A stretch of 28,491 bases of DNA. Source: an uncultured Eubacteriales bacterium. GTDB lineage: Bacteria; Bacillota; Clostridia; Oscillospirales; Oscillospiraceae. Where the stretch lies: assembly GCA_900546295.1 (NCBI GenBank), contig URCK01000014.1, positions 1 to 28,491 on the forward strand, read 5' to 3'. Below are positions 11,421 to 19,230 of the stretch, piece by piece. Under the pieces are notes generated by a model. The model was not told the origin of the DNA. It did no database searches and was given only the letters and a program-made list of their open reading frames with translations. The stretch's first letter is position 1. Every line of letters begins with the position of its first letter. The position numbers and the translations under genes are program-made.

Positions 11421-14108
11421 ATGATTTTAAGCAGAAATTGGCTCAACGAGTTCGTTGACCTCAAGGATATCACCGACAAGCAATTCAACGACGATATGAC
11501 GCTCTCCGGCTCGAAGGTCGAGACGGTCGAGCGCCCCGACGAGGAACTCAAGAACGTGGTCGTGGGCAAGATCCTCGAAATGAAGCGCCACGAAAATTCC
11601 GACCACATGTGGGTCTTGAAGATCGACGTCGGTCAGGCGGAGCCGGTGCAGATCGTCACCGGCGCGTGGAACGTTCATGTGGGCGACTATGTGCCCGCCG
11701 CGCTTTCCGGCGCGCACCTGCCCGGCGGCATCAAGATTGAAAAGGGCGAGCTGCGCGGCGTTGAGTCCGACGGTATGCTCTGCTCGCTCAAGGAGCTCGG
11801 CATGACGGCGGAGCACGACTTCCCCTATGCCGTCATCACGCCAGCGGCCATCCTGAACGACTATCATCCCATCGACAAGGATAAGCCCTCCATCCCTGCT
11901 GATATCAAGCCCGGCGACAAGGTCTACGGCCCTGTGCTCTGCGGCCGCGTCGAGGCGGTGAAGAGTACGGACGGCGGCTACGACGTTCGCGTGAACGACG
12001 GCACAGTCACCCGTGCGGCGAAGACTGTCTGCTCGAACCTCCACGAGGGCGACCTTGTCGCGTACAACACGAAGAGCGACACGATCTGCACGCTCGAAGA
12101 CCTGCACGCCGAGCAGAAGGAGTTCCCTCACTGCATCGCCGACGGCATCTTTATCCTGCGCGAGGAGGACGCCGAGCCGGGCCTCAACACGGCACGCATC
12201 CTCGGCCTCGACGATTCCATCGTCGAGTTTGAGATCACGCCGAACCGCCCCGACTGCCTGAGCGTTATCGGCCTTGCGCGCGAGGCGAGCGCGACCTTCA
12301 AGCGCCCGCTCAAGCTGCACGAGCCTGAGCCGCACGGCTGCGGCGGCAGCATCGCCGACTTTGTCGACATCGACATTGAGGACGGCGACCTCTGCCCGCG
12401 CTACACCGCGCGCATGGTGAAAAACGTCAAGATCGCGCCGTCCCCGCGCTGGATGCGCGAGAGACTGCGCAACAGCGGCGTGCGCCCGATCAACAACATT
12501 GTCGATATCACGAACTACGTCATGCTCGAATACGGCCAGCCGATGCACGCTTTTGACTTCAGCTGCGTCGAGGGCGGGCACATCATCGTGCGCACCGCGC
12601 ACGATGGCGAGACCATTCAGACGCTCGACGGCAACGAGCGCAAGCTCACGCCGAGCATGCTCTGCATCTGCGACGAGCACAAGCCCGTGTGCGTCGCGGG
12701 CGTGATGGGCGGCGCGAACAGCGAGATCGTCGGTGACACGGCGATGGTGCTCTTTGAGTCCGCCAACTTCAACGGCGTTTCCGTGCGCCGCACGGCAAGC
12801 GCCCTCGGTATGCGCACTGATGCCTCCTCCCGCTACGAAAAGGGCCTCGACATGATGAACACCATCAAGGCTGTCGAGCGTGCCTGCGAGCTTGTGGAGC
12901 TGCTCGGCTGCGGCGAGGTCGTCGACGGCGTGATGGACGTGGTCGCCAAGGAAAAGGCCCCCACGGTCGTCAAGCTCGAACCCGACAAGATCAACGCCCT
13001 GCTCGGCACGGAGCTCAGCGAGGACCTGATGCGCGAGATCCTTGTCTCCCTCGGCTTCATCCTGAATGGCGACGATATTTACGTTCCCTCTTGGCGCGGC
13101 GACGTGGAGCATTACAGCGACATCGCCGAGGAGGTCGCCCGCTTCTACGGCTACAACAAGATCCCCTGCACGCTCATGCGCGGCGAGACCACGCGCGGCG
13201 GCTTCAGTGAGCAGCAGCGCTTCGACCGTGCCATCGGCGGCGCGGTGCGCGCGCTGGGCTACGATGAGATCATCACCTATTCCTTCATCAGCCCCACCTA
13301 TTACGACAAGATCCGTATGCCGAAGGATTCCCCGCTGCGCAAGAGCATGAAGATCCTCAACCCGCTGGGTGAGGATACCTCCATCATGCGCACGACCATC
13401 CTGCCGAGCATGCTTGAGATCATCGCGCGAAACTTCAGCTACCGCAACAAGTCCGCTCGCCTCTACGAGCTCGGCAAGATTTACCTGCCGCGCGAGGATG
13501 GCCTTGCCGACGAGCCGAAGTACCTTTCTCTTGGCGCCTATGGCGACGGCGTGGACTTCTTCTCCTTCAAGGGCAGTGTTGAAACGCTGCTGCGCGAGCT
13601 GCGCATCACGAACGTGAAGTTTGAGGCGTGCACGGACAACGCCTCCTACCACCCCGGCCGCTGCGCCTGCGTCTACGCGGGCGAGACGCTCCTCGGCGTC
13701 TTCGGTCAGATCCACCCGCTCGTTGCCGCGAACTACGGCGTCGACAGCGAGATATACACCGCCGAGCTGAGCTTTGAGGCTATGTACGAGATGCGCGGCG
13801 GCATCCCCGTCTACCAGCCGCTGCCGAAGTTCCCCGCCGTCACGCGCGACATTGCCGTCGTCTGCGACGAGGCCGTGACCGTCGGTGCGCTCGAGGAGAG
13901 CATCCGCCGCGGCGCAAAGGGCCTTCTCAAGGAAGTCTCGCTCTTCGACATTTACCGCGGCCCCGGCGTGGCGGACGGCAAGAAGAGCGTTGCCTTCAAC
14001 CTCGTCCTGCGCGCGGACGACCGAAGCCTCACCGGCGACGAGGCGGACGAGGACGTGCAGTCCATCCTCGCGGCCCTCTCTGCCGACCACGGCGCGGTGC
14101 TTCGTTAA
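11421..14108 (+). CDS. pheT: Phenylalanyl-tRNA synthetase beta subunit with an extra segment
   Basis: 895 residues, about 90-100 longer than usual bacterial PheT. N-terminal B1/EMAP-like tRNA-binding fold is at about 40-135 (VVVGKILEMKRHENSDHMWVLKIDVG, VQIVTGAWNV, GVESDGMLCSLKELG); the B3/B4 editing region includes EFEITPNRPDCLSVIGLAREASA and MHAFDFSCVEGG; the B5 region and C-terminal anticodon-binding domain (FPAVTRDIAVVCDEAV) are present. Between CSLKELGMTAEHD (about 133) and HCIADGIFIL (about 237) there is a stretch of roughly 100 residues, including KPGDKVYGPVLCGRVEAV and NDGTVTRAAKTVCSNLHEGDLVAYNT, not found in the usual protein. AAAGGAG is 10 bases before the ATG. Confidence 0.96.
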   Translation: MILSRNWLNEFVDLKDITDKQFNDDMTLSGSKVETVERPDEELKNVVVGKILEMKRHENSDHMWVLKIDVGQAEPVQIVTGAWNVHVGDYVPAALSGAHLPGGIKIEKGELRGVESDGMLCSLKELGMTAEHDFPYAVITPAAILNDYHPIDKDKPSIPADIKPGDKVYGPVLCGRVEAVKSTDGGYDVRVNDGTVTRAAKTVCSNLHEGDLVAYNTKSDTICTLEDLHAEQKEFPHCIADGIFILREEDAEPGLNTARILGLDDSIVEFEITPNRPDCLSVIGLAREASATFKRPLKLHEPEPHGCGGSIADFVDIDIEDGDLCPRYTARMVKNVKIAPSPRWMRERLRNSGVRPINNIVDITNYVMLEYGQPMHAFDFSCVEGGHIIVRTAHDGETIQTLDGNERKLTPSMLCICDEHKPVCVAGVMGGANSEIVGDTAMVLFESANFNGVSVRRTASALGMRTDASSRYEKGLDMMNTIKAVERACELVELLGCGEVVDGVMDVVAKEKAPTVVKLEPDKINALLGTELSEDLMREILVSLGFILNGDDIYVPSWRGDVEHYSDIAEEVARFYGYNKIPCTLMRGETTRGGFSEQQRFDRAIGGAVRALGYDEIITYSFISPTYYDKIRMPKDSPLRKSMKILNPLGEDTSIMRTTILPSMLEIIARNFSYRNKSARLYELGKIYLPREDGLADEPKYLSLGAYGDGVDFFSFKGSVETLLRELRITNVKFEACTDNASYHPGRCACVYAGETLLGVFGQIHPLVAANYGVDSEIYTAELSFEAMYEMRGGIPVYQPLPKFPAVTRDIAVVCDEAVTVGALEESIRRGAKGLLKEVSLFDIYRGPGVADGKKSVAFNLVLRADDRSLTGDEADEDVQSILAALSADHGAVLR

Positions 14109-14157
14109 AAAGAGCATAAGGAAAGATTACGATTTGGTTACAGTTGACAGCGCTCCC

Positions 14158-14186
14158 TTTACTTTTCCCCTTTGCGTTGCTATACT
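14158..14186 (+). promoter_or_regulatory. Promoter of ireB
   Basis: TTTACT (14158-14163) and TATACT (14181-14186) are 17 bases apart. Upstream, ATTACG-N5-GTTACA (14126-14142) resembles a single WalR-like box on the minus strand with one mismatch. Confidence 0.6.
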
Positions 14187-14214
14187 GTGAGCATAGAAAG
14201 GAGGGACTCTCCCA

Positions 14215-14460
14215 ATGGAAGAATTTACCCGAAAGTTTAATGTTGCGCAGGAGAAGGACGCTGAGATCCGCCACATCCTGACGACCGTTTACGCCGCGCT
14301 GGAGGATAAGGGCTATAACCCCATCAATCAGATCGTCGGCTACATCCTCTCGGAGGATCCCACCTATATCACCAACCACAACAACGCCCGCACGCTGATC
14401 CGCAAGCTGGATCGCGACGAATTGCTGCAAACGCTCGTGCGCAGCTATCTCGGCAAGTAA
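14215..14460 (+). CDS. ireB: IreB family regulatory phosphoprotein (DUF965/UPF0297)
   Basis: 81 residues that match the very conserved IreB/YrzL family almost throughout: KDAEIRHILTTVYAALEDKGYNPINQIVGYILSEDPTYIT, NHNNAR and the terminal RDELLQTLVRSYLGK. In Enterococcus faecalis IreB is phosphorylated on threonines near its N-terminus by the PASTA kinase IreK and influences cell-wall stress and cephalosporin resistance. Here Thr5 is the N-terminal candidate. AAAGGAGG at 14197-14204 is 10 bases before the ATG. It has its own promoter and a strong terminator, so it is monocistronic between pheT and a cell-wall hydrolase cluster. No ruvX or DUF1292 gene follows, unlike in many Firmicutes. Confidence 0.93.
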   Translation: MEEFTRKFNVAQEKDAEIRHILTTVYAALEDKGYNPINQIVGYILSEDPTYITNHNNARTLIRKLDRDELLQTLVRSYLGK

Positions 14461-14480
14461 AAGAAAATCAAATCGAAATA

Positions 14481-14531
14481 CAGACCTTCGGAGACCGTGC
14501 ACGCGGCCTCCGAAGGTCTGTTGCTTTTTTT
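14481..14531 (+). terminator. Terminator after ireB
   Basis: CAGACCTTCGGAGACCG, a short loop, and CGGCCTCCGAAGGTCTG form a nearly perfect 17-pair stem, followed by GC and seven T. Confidence 0.88.
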
Positions 14532-14543
14532 ATCCCGGTTTTA

Positions 14544-14572
14544 TTGACAAGGGGGGTGAAAAATGCTATACT
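14544..14572 (+). promoter_or_regulatory. Promoter of the small protein/NlpC-P60 operon
   Basis: TTGACA (14544-14549) and TATACT (14567-14572) are 17 bases apart, near consensus. Transcription would start near 14579, at the edge of the GTTACAA repeats. Confidence 0.78.
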
Positions 14573-14579
14573 GCAAAAG

Positions 14580-14616
14580 GTTACAAAATGGTTACAAAGT
14601 TACAATTCGGTTACAA
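14580..14616. promoter_or_regulatory. Four GTTACAA units forming two WalR-like boxes
   Basis: GTTACAA begins at 14580, 14591, 14599 and 14610. Read on the minus strand they give TGTAAC-N5-TGTAAC twice (N5 = CGAAT and CATTT), each fitting the published WalR box TGTWAH-N5-TGTWAH. They sit just downstream of the -10 element, a position that in Bacillus usually goes with repression. The next-but-one gene is a NlpC/P60 hydrolase, the type of gene WalKR controls. Binding is inferred only; PhoP-type boxes are similar in form, but the first base fits WalR better. Confidence 0.5.
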
Positions 14617-14635
14617 GAGTAAGGAGTGAGTCAAA

Positions 14636-14929
14636 ATGGCAGAAGCTACGGAAGGCCTCGTTTACCGCGGCCACCCGCTGCGCCGTGTGGATAATCTCAT
14701 CTACTACGGCTCGATGGCGGACAAATATATCGTGATGATGCAGGTGCTCGATACGGCGCCGCTCAAGGATATTACGCTTGCAAAGCGCGTTTCCATTCAG
14801 CTGCAGTTGACCGACGCGACCCTTCGTTCGCGCGATCGCGTGGTGCGCTCCACGGAAAAGAGCAGCCTTGGCGAGGCGATGGAGTTTGCTTCCATCTGGC
14901 TCGAGCGCGCACTGAGCGGCAAAATGTAA
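14636..14929 (+). CDS. Conserved-looking small protein of unknown function (97 aa)
   Basis: Not a family I can name. The product is cytoplasmic by sequence, with beta-rich first two-thirds (VYRGHPLRRVDNLIYYGSMADKYIVMMQVL, KRVSIQLQL) and a helical end (LGEAMEFASIWLERALSG). There is no signal peptide or membrane segment. AAGGAG lies 9 bases before the ATG. It opens a probable two-gene operon with the SH3-NlpC/P60 gene 48 bases downstream, behind a strong promoter and the GTTACAA repeats. Confidence 0.72.
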   Translation: MAEATEGLVYRGHPLRRVDNLIYYGSMADKYIVMMQVLDTAPLKDITLAKRVSIQLQLTDATLRSRDRVVRSTEKSSLGEAMEFASIWLERALSGKM

Positions 14930-14977
14930 AAAAAGCTGCACGCAGCCCCTACTTTTTCACGAAAGGAATACCCACTT

Positions 14978-15799
14978 ATGAGAAATCATTCAAGATGCTT
15001 ATCGTTCCTGCTTTCCGGCGTTCTTTCCGTCAGCCTGCTCGCGCCCCTGTCCACGGCGCGGGCCGCGAGTGACGGTTCCATCCGCGACCTCGTCGACCGC
15101 GTGACGGTGCTGACCGAGACGGTCCAGGCGGAGAGCGCGAGTCAGGAAGAACTCAACCGGCTGGATGAAATGCAGGCGGAGCTTGAAGACAAGGCAGACG
15201 CCAAAGAAGATGTGTCCGAGACGGAGACCGTTACGATGGTCGTCACGGGCGGCACGATCAACGTGCGCACCGGTCCCGGCACAAATTACGACAAGATCAC
15301 GCAGGTGGTCAGCGGCAAACAGGTCACGGTCGTCGGCGAAACGAACGGCTGGTATCAGGTGAAATTCGGCTCCACGACCGGTTGGCTGCTCGGTGAATAT
15401 CTGCGCGATCCTGCCGACCTCGACGGCACGGTGGGCGCTAAGATCGTCTCCATGGCGATGCCCTTCCTCGGCACGCGCTATCGCTCCGGCGGCGCGTCCC
15501 CCAGCGGCTTCGACTGCTCGGGCTTTACGATGTATCTCTATGCAAAGCTCGGCTACTCGCTGCCCCATTCGGCGACCGCCCAGTATAAAAACTGCGGCTA
15601 CGCCGTGGCCAAGGCGGACTTGCAGCCCGGCGACCTCGTCTTCTTCTCGGACTCCTCCCACGCCATCGGTCATGTGGGCATCTACATCGGCAACGGTCAG
15701 ATCATCCACGCGCGCTACAGCGTTGGCAAGGTCATGATCGACAGCCTCTCTGCGAGCTACTATGCTTCCCGCTACGTCGGCGCGAAGCGCATCGCGTGA
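14978..15799 (+). CDS. Secreted SH3-NlpC/P60 peptidoglycan endopeptidase
   Basis: 273 residues. Signal peptide at 1-30 (hydrophobic LSFLLSGVLSVSLLAPL, then ARAA); a short coiled coil at about 31-80 (VDRVTVLTETVQAESAS, LNRLDEMQAELEDKADAK); a bacterial SH3 domain at about 86-143 (GTINVRTGPGTNYDKITQVVSGKQ, GWYQVKFGSTTGWLLGEYL); and a NlpC/P60 domain at about 152-273. Catalytic residues can be read as Cys180 in GFDCSGF, His232 in GHVGIY and His244 in IIHAR. Such enzymes cut the stem peptide of peptidoglycan between D-Glu and the diamino acid. AAAGGAA lies 9 bases before the ATG. Likely co-transcribed with the 97-residue protein and possibly under WalR-type control. Confidence 0.93.
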   Translation: MRNHSRCLSFLLSGVLSVSLLAPLSTARAASDGSIRDLVDRVTVLTETVQAESASQEELNRLDEMQAELEDKADAKEDVSETETVTMVVTGGTINVRTGPGTNYDKITQVVSGKQVTVVGETNGWYQVKFGSTTGWLLGEYLRDPADLDGTVGAKIVSMAMPFLGTRYRSGGASPSGFDCSGFTMYLYAKLGYSLPHSATAQYKNCGYAVAKADLQPGDLVFFSDSSHAIGHVGIYIGNGQIIHARYSVGKVMIDSLSASYYASRYVGAKRIA

Positions 15800-15820
15800 T
15801 GAACGAGCCTTTTGCTACAT

Positions 15821-15855
15821 AAAAAACGGAACGGTGAAAACCGTTCCGTTTTTTC
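15821..15855. terminator. Bidirectional terminator between the NlpC/P60 gene and trmD
   Basis: AAAAAACGGAACGGT, loop GAAA, ACCGTTCCGTTTTTT is a perfect 15-pair inverted repeat with A/T runs on both sides, serving the two convergent genes. Confidence 0.93.
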
Positions 15856-15857
15856 TT

Positions 15858-16661
15858 TTATTCTTCAGTAGGGTTTTCCTCGGCCTTTTCCGCTTCGGCG
15901 GCGCGGATGGCCTCGGCTTCGGCCTTCGCCTCGGCGAGGACTTTCTTCTCGCTCTTCGTCTTGAGCTGCTTTTCGTCGAACTGCGCCCAGAGATCGGGGC
16001 GGCGCAGCATCGTGCGCTTGTAGCTCTCTTTTTTGCGCCATTTGGCCACATTCTCGTGGTGGCCGGAGAGCAGCACGTCCGGCACGCGGCGGCCGTGCCA
16101 CTCGTCGGGACGGGAATACTGCGGATATTCGAGAAGCCCCGCCCAATGAGACTCCTCGGTGAAGCATTCCTCCTCCGGCAGCACGCCCGGCACCATGCGG
16201 CAGATGGCGTCCGTCACGGCCATGGCGGGGATCTCGCCGCCTGTGACGACGAAATCGCCCATCGAGAGCTCCTCGTCCACGCACTCGTCGATGAAGCGCT
16301 GGTCGATGCCTTCATAGTGGCCGCAGACGAGAATCAGATGATCGTAGCTGTCCTTCAGCTCGCGCGCCACCGCCTGCGTGAAGGTACGCCCGCAGGGGGA
16401 GAGGTAGATCGTATGGCCGCGGCTGCCCGCCTCCTCGCACACGTGCGCCCAGCAGCGGTACAGGGGGTCTGCCTGCATCACAGCGCCGCGCCCGCCGCCG
16501 TAGGGGTAGTCATCGACCTGCATCTGCTTGTTGGTCGTGTAGTCGCGGATCTGGTGTGTTTTGATCGTGATGTACCCGCGCTCCTGCGCGCGCCCGAGGA
16601 TGCTGACGTTCATCATCGCATCGATCGAGGCGGGGAAGAGCGTTAAAATATCAATCCTCAT
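15858..16661 (-). CDS. trmD: tRNA (guanine-37-N1)-methyltransferase
   Basis: 267 residues. TrmD uses S-adenosylmethionine to methylate G37 of tRNAs with G at 36 and so prevents frameshifting. Diagnostic stretches are MRIDILTLFPASIDAMMNVSILGRAQERG, TNKQMQVDDYPYGGGRGAVMQADP, ILVCGHYEGIDQRFIDE and ELSMGDFVVTGGEIPAMAVTDAICRMVPGVL, which form the trefoil-knot SAM site. The C-terminal domain ends with a highly charged, Ala/Glu-rich tail (about 230-267) that is longer than in most homologues. The start overlaps the rimM stop by 11 bases (ATGAGGATTGA context), so the two are coupled. No rplS follows; the transcript ends at the convergent terminator. Confidence 0.96.
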   Translation of the reverse strand: MRIDILTLFPASIDAMMNVSILGRAQERGYITIKTHQIRDYTTNKQMQVDDYPYGGGRGAVMQADPLYRCWAHVCEEAGSRGHTIYLSPCGRTFTQAVARELKDSYDHLILVCGHYEGIDQRFIDECVDEELSMGDFVVTGGEIPAMAVTDAICRMVPGVLPEEECFTEESHWAGLLEYPQYSRPDEWHGRRVPDVLLSGHHENVAKWRKKESYKRTMLRRPDLWAQFDEKQLKTKSEKKVLAEAKAEAEAIRAAEAEKAEENPTEE

Positions 16662-17199
16662 CGGTCTCCAGCCCCTCTATCATGTGCACGCTGATCTCAC
16701 GCGCCTCTTCGTCAACGTTGGTGATAAAAATATCCTTGACCGCCGGGATGAGATAGGTTTTCTCCTCACCTTTGACCTTATAGAGCTTGTGGGCGGGGTA
16801 GGAGAGCACATCCACCACCGTGCCGATGTAGGTGTGGGGGAAGTAGTTGTACACTGTCATGCCGACGATCTCGGCGTCAAAGTGTTCGCCCGGCTTGAGC
16901 TGCACCTCCGTGCGGCGGATGGAGAGCACCTTGCGCTTGAGCGCGGCGGCGGCGTCCATGTCGTCAATCTCGGGGAGCTTCATAAGGACCATGTCGCCCT
17001 GCACGCGCTTGCTCGTGGGGCGGAAGGGCTCGCCGTCCATGTAGAACGTGCGGAAGCCGCTCAACTGCCCCGCGCTCACGTCCCAGGGCTGGACCTTGAC
17101 CTCGCCGCGCACGCCGTGCGTGTTGACGATCTGGCCGACCTCAATATATTCCGGGCGCGCGCTCGGCTGCGGCGCGGGCTTTTTGGAAAAAAGACCCAT
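16651..17199 (-). CDS. rimM: 16S rRNA processing protein RimM
   Basis: 182 residues. It starts with a short Pro/Ala spacer, then the N-terminal RimM barrel: EYIEVGQIVNTHGVRGEVKVQPWD, FRTFYMDGEPF and GDMVLMKLPEIDDMDAAAALKRKVLSI. The PRC-barrel follows: HFDAEIVGMTVYN, IGTVVDVLSYPAHKLYKV, TYLIPAVKDIFITNVD and ISVHMIEGL. RimM helps 30S head maturation by contact with S19. AAAGGAG lies about 9 bases upstream of the ATG. It is first in a rimM-trmD unit with its own promoter, downstream of the terminator that closes the ffh-rpsP-khpA transcript. Confidence 0.95.
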   Translation of the reverse strand: MGLFSKKPAPQPSARPEYIEVGQIVNTHGVRGEVKVQPWDVSAGQLSGFRTFYMDGEPFRPTSKRVQGDMVLMKLPEIDDMDAAAALKRKVLSIRRTEVQLKPGEHFDAEIVGMTVYNYFPHTYIGTVVDVLSYPAHKLYKVKGEEKTYLIPAVKDIFITNVDEEAREISVHMIEGLETDED

Positions 17200-17233
17200 G
17201 TGTCATTCTCCTTTGCATACTCGTTATCTTATC

Positions 17234-17262
17234 AGTATAGCGGAATCGGGAAGGGATGGCAA
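17234..17262 (-). promoter_or_regulatory. Promoter of rimM-trmD
   Basis: Minus-strand TTGCCA (17257-17262) and TATACT (17234-17239) are 17 bases apart, immediately after the terminator at 17267-17304. Confidence 0.75.
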
Positions 17263-17266
17263 GAAT

Positions 17267-17304
17267 AAAAAATGTTCCCGGGAACTTCCCGGGAACATTT
17301 TTTT
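17267..17304. terminator. Bidirectional-looking terminator between khpA and rimM
   Basis: AAAATGTTCCCGGGAA, a one-base centre, TTCCCGGGAACATTTT: a perfect 16-pair palindrome with A and T runs on each side, 3 bases after the khpA stop. It splits a gene set that is usually one operon. Confidence 0.9.
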
Positions 17305-17307
17305 CGT

Positions 17308-17538
17308 TCAGTCTACGATGTCGACAGACACCTTTACGCCGGTGCGCTGAGCATAGGAACGGACGACCGTGCGGATCTCCTTGGCAATCCGGCCCTGACG
17401 GCCAATGACCTTGCCCATATCGTCAGGTGCGACGCGCAGCTCCAACGTAAGCTCGTCTGCGCCCTGCTTTTCCGTGACGGTGACGTCATCGGGATGCTCA
17501 ACAAGGCTGCGGGCGATGTAGAGCAGCAAGTCTTTCAT
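17308..17538 (-). CDS. khpA: KH-domain RNA-binding protein KhpA (YlqC)
   Basis: 76 residues forming one type II KH domain, with MGKVIGRQGRIAKEIRTVVRSYA carrying the GxxG loop (GRQG). KhpA works with KhpB (EloR/Jag) in control of cell elongation and division in Firmicutes and binds many small RNAs. The ATG at 17538 with GGGGTG 6 bases upstream is chosen over a GTG at 17547 that lies within that ribosome site. It follows rpsP by 18 bases, the standard order. Confidence 0.92.
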   Translation of the reverse strand: MKDLLLYIARSLVEHPDDVTVTEKQGADELTLELRVAPDDMGKVIGRQGRIAKEIRTVVRSYAQRTGVKVSVDIVD

Positions 17539-17556
17539 TTCTTGCACCCCGTGCTC

Positions 17557-17796
17557 TTACAGCGCGTTGACTTTCTTCAGCAGCTCGCGAACCGTGTCGG
17601 TGGGCTGAGCGCCGGTCTTGATCCACTCCTGAGCGCGCTCGGCGTCGATCTTGATCTCAGCGGGGGAGACACAGGGGTTGTAGGTGCCGATCTCTTCGAT
17701 GAAACGGCCATCGCGGGGATAGCGGGAATCGGCAACGACAACACGATAGAAGGGAGCCTTCTTAGCGCCCATTCTGCGCAAACGAATTTTAACCAT
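17557..17796 (-). CDS. rpsP: 30S ribosomal protein S16
   Basis: 79 residues of typical S16: MVKIRLRRMGAKKAPFYRVVVADSRYPRDG, then FIEEIGTYNPC and the WIKTGAQPTDTVRELLKK end. It binds 16S rRNA early in 30S assembly. GGAGG lies 9 bases upstream. It follows ffh by 68 bases and is followed by khpA. Confidence 0.97.
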   Translation of the reverse strand: MVKIRLRRMGAKKAPFYRVVVADSRYPRDGRFIEEIGTYNPCVSPAEIKIDAERAQEWIKTGAQPTDTVRELLKKVNAL

Positions 17797-17864
17797 GGTG
17801 AAATACCTCCAAAAAATAAATGTGTTTTTGTATGTATGATGAAATGCTTGTGCACTCGATCAAC

Positions 17865-19223
17865 TTATTTGAAACGTTTTTTGCGTCCGAAGCCACGCAT
17901 CCGACCTCCGCCGCCCATGCCCTTGGGCATCTTGCCGCGGTTCATTTGCTTGATCATGTCCTGCATGAGCTCGAACTGCTTGAGAAGGCGGTTGACATCC
18001 ACGACCTCAAGTCCACAGCCGGCGGCGATGCGGCGCTTGCGGCTCGCGCCGAGCACGGCGGGATTCTCGCGCTCGTAGGGCGTCATCGAGAGGATGATCG
18101 CCTCGGTGTGGGCCATCATCTTCGGGTCGATCTCCGCGCCGGCGAGCTGCTTGCCGAGCTGGCCGGGCATCATGCCTGCGATCTGTTCGAGGCTGCCCAT
18201 GTTCTTGAGCTGCATGAGCTGGTCATAATAATCGGTGAGCGTGAAGCGGTTCTTCTTGAGCTTTTCCTCGAGCTTCTTGGCCTTTTCCTGGTCAATGCTC
18301 TGCTCGGCACGCTCGATGAAGGACAGCACGTCGCCCATGCCGAGGATGCGCTGAGCCATGCGGTCGGGGTGGAAGGGCTCGATCATGTCGAGCTTTTCGC
18401 CCGTGCCGATGAACTTGATGGGCTTGCCGGTGGCCGCGCGGATGGAAAGCGCCGCGCCGCCGCGGGCGTCGCCGTCGAGCTTTGTGAGCACGACGCCGTC
18501 GATGCCGAGCGCTTCGTCAAAGGCGGTGGCGGCATTCACCGCGTCCTGACCGGTCATCGCGTCGACAACGAGCAGGATCTCGGTCGGCTTGACGGCGGCC
18601 TTGACGCGTTTGAGTTCGTCCATCAGCGCCTCGTCGATGTGCAGGCGGCCGGCGGTATCGAGGAAAACGATGTCGTTGCCGTGGTCGCCGGCGTACTTAA
18701 GCGCTTCCTGCGCGATGGTCACGGGATCGATCTGCCCCATTTCGAAAACGGGGATGTTCAGCTGCTTGCCGACGACCTGCAGCTGCGTGATGGCGGCGGG
18801 ACGGTATACGTCGCACGCCGTGAGCAGCGGGCGGTGGCCCTGCTTGCGGAAATAGCCCGCGAGCTTTGCGACATTCGTCGTCTTACCGGCGCCCTGCAAG
18901 CCGACCATCATCACGACCGTCGGCGGTCTGGAGGCGAAGGTGAGCTTGGCGTTTGCACCGCCCATCAGATTCGTCAGTTCTTCGTTGACGATCTTGATGA
19001 CCTGCTGGGCGGGAGTCAGGCTGTCGAGCACCTCGACGCCGACGGCGCGCTCGGACACGGTCTTGATAAAGTCTTTGACGACCTTGTAGCTCACGTCCGC
19101 TTCAAGGAGCGCAAGGCGCACCTCGCGCATGGCGAGCTTGATGTCCTCTTCGCTCAGGCGGCCCTTGCCGCGCAGGTTCTTGAATGTGGCGTTGAGTTTT
19201 TCGCTGAGTCCTTCAAAAGCCAT
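17865..19223 (-). CDS. ffh: Signal recognition particle protein (SRP54)
   Basis: 452 residues. N domain at about 1-85; GTPase domain with G1 GLQGAGKTTNVAKLAGYF, G3 DTAGRLHIDEALMDEL and G4/G5 TKLDGDARGGAALS; M domain from about 300 with the methionine-rich GSLEQIAGMMPGQL and the RRIAAGCGLEVVDVNRLLKQFELMQDMIKQMNRG RNA-binding helices. The extreme C-terminus is Gly/Lys/Arg-rich. With 4.5S RNA it delivers nascent membrane proteins to FtsY. It follows ylxM by 7 bases. Confidence 0.97.
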   Translation of the reverse strand: MAFEGLSEKLNATFKNLRGKGRLSEEDIKLAMREVRLALLEADVSYKVVKDFIKTVSERAVGVEVLDSLTPAQQVIKIVNEELTNLMGGANAKLTFASRPPTVVMMVGLQGAGKTTNVAKLAGYFRKQGHRPLLTACDVYRPAAITQLQVVGKQLNIPVFEMGQIDPVTIAQEALKYAGDHGNDIVFLDTAGRLHIDEALMDELKRVKAAVKPTEILLVVDAMTGQDAVNAATAFDEALGIDGVVLTKLDGDARGGAALSIRAATGKPIKFIGTGEKLDMIEPFHPDRMAQRILGMGDVLSFIERAEQSIDQEKAKKLEEKLKKNRFTLTDYYDQLMQLKNMGSLEQIAGMMPGQLGKQLAGAEIDPKMMAHTEAIILSMTPYERENPAVLGASRKRRIAAGCGLEVVDVNRLLKQFELMQDMIKQMNRGKMPKGMGGGGRMRGFGRKKRFK

Positions 19224-19230
19224 GGAACTG

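Noticed and set aside
11427..14117. 896-residue open frame on the minus strand across pheT
   Set aside because: It mirrors pheT almost base for base; the composition (Val/Ala/Asp/His/Arg rich) is what GC-biased codons give on the opposite strand, and no family motif or ribosome site is seen.
15762..16646. 294-residue plus-strand frame across trmD
   Set aside because: Antisense shadow; trmD is certain and the frame starts inside the NlpC/P60 gene.
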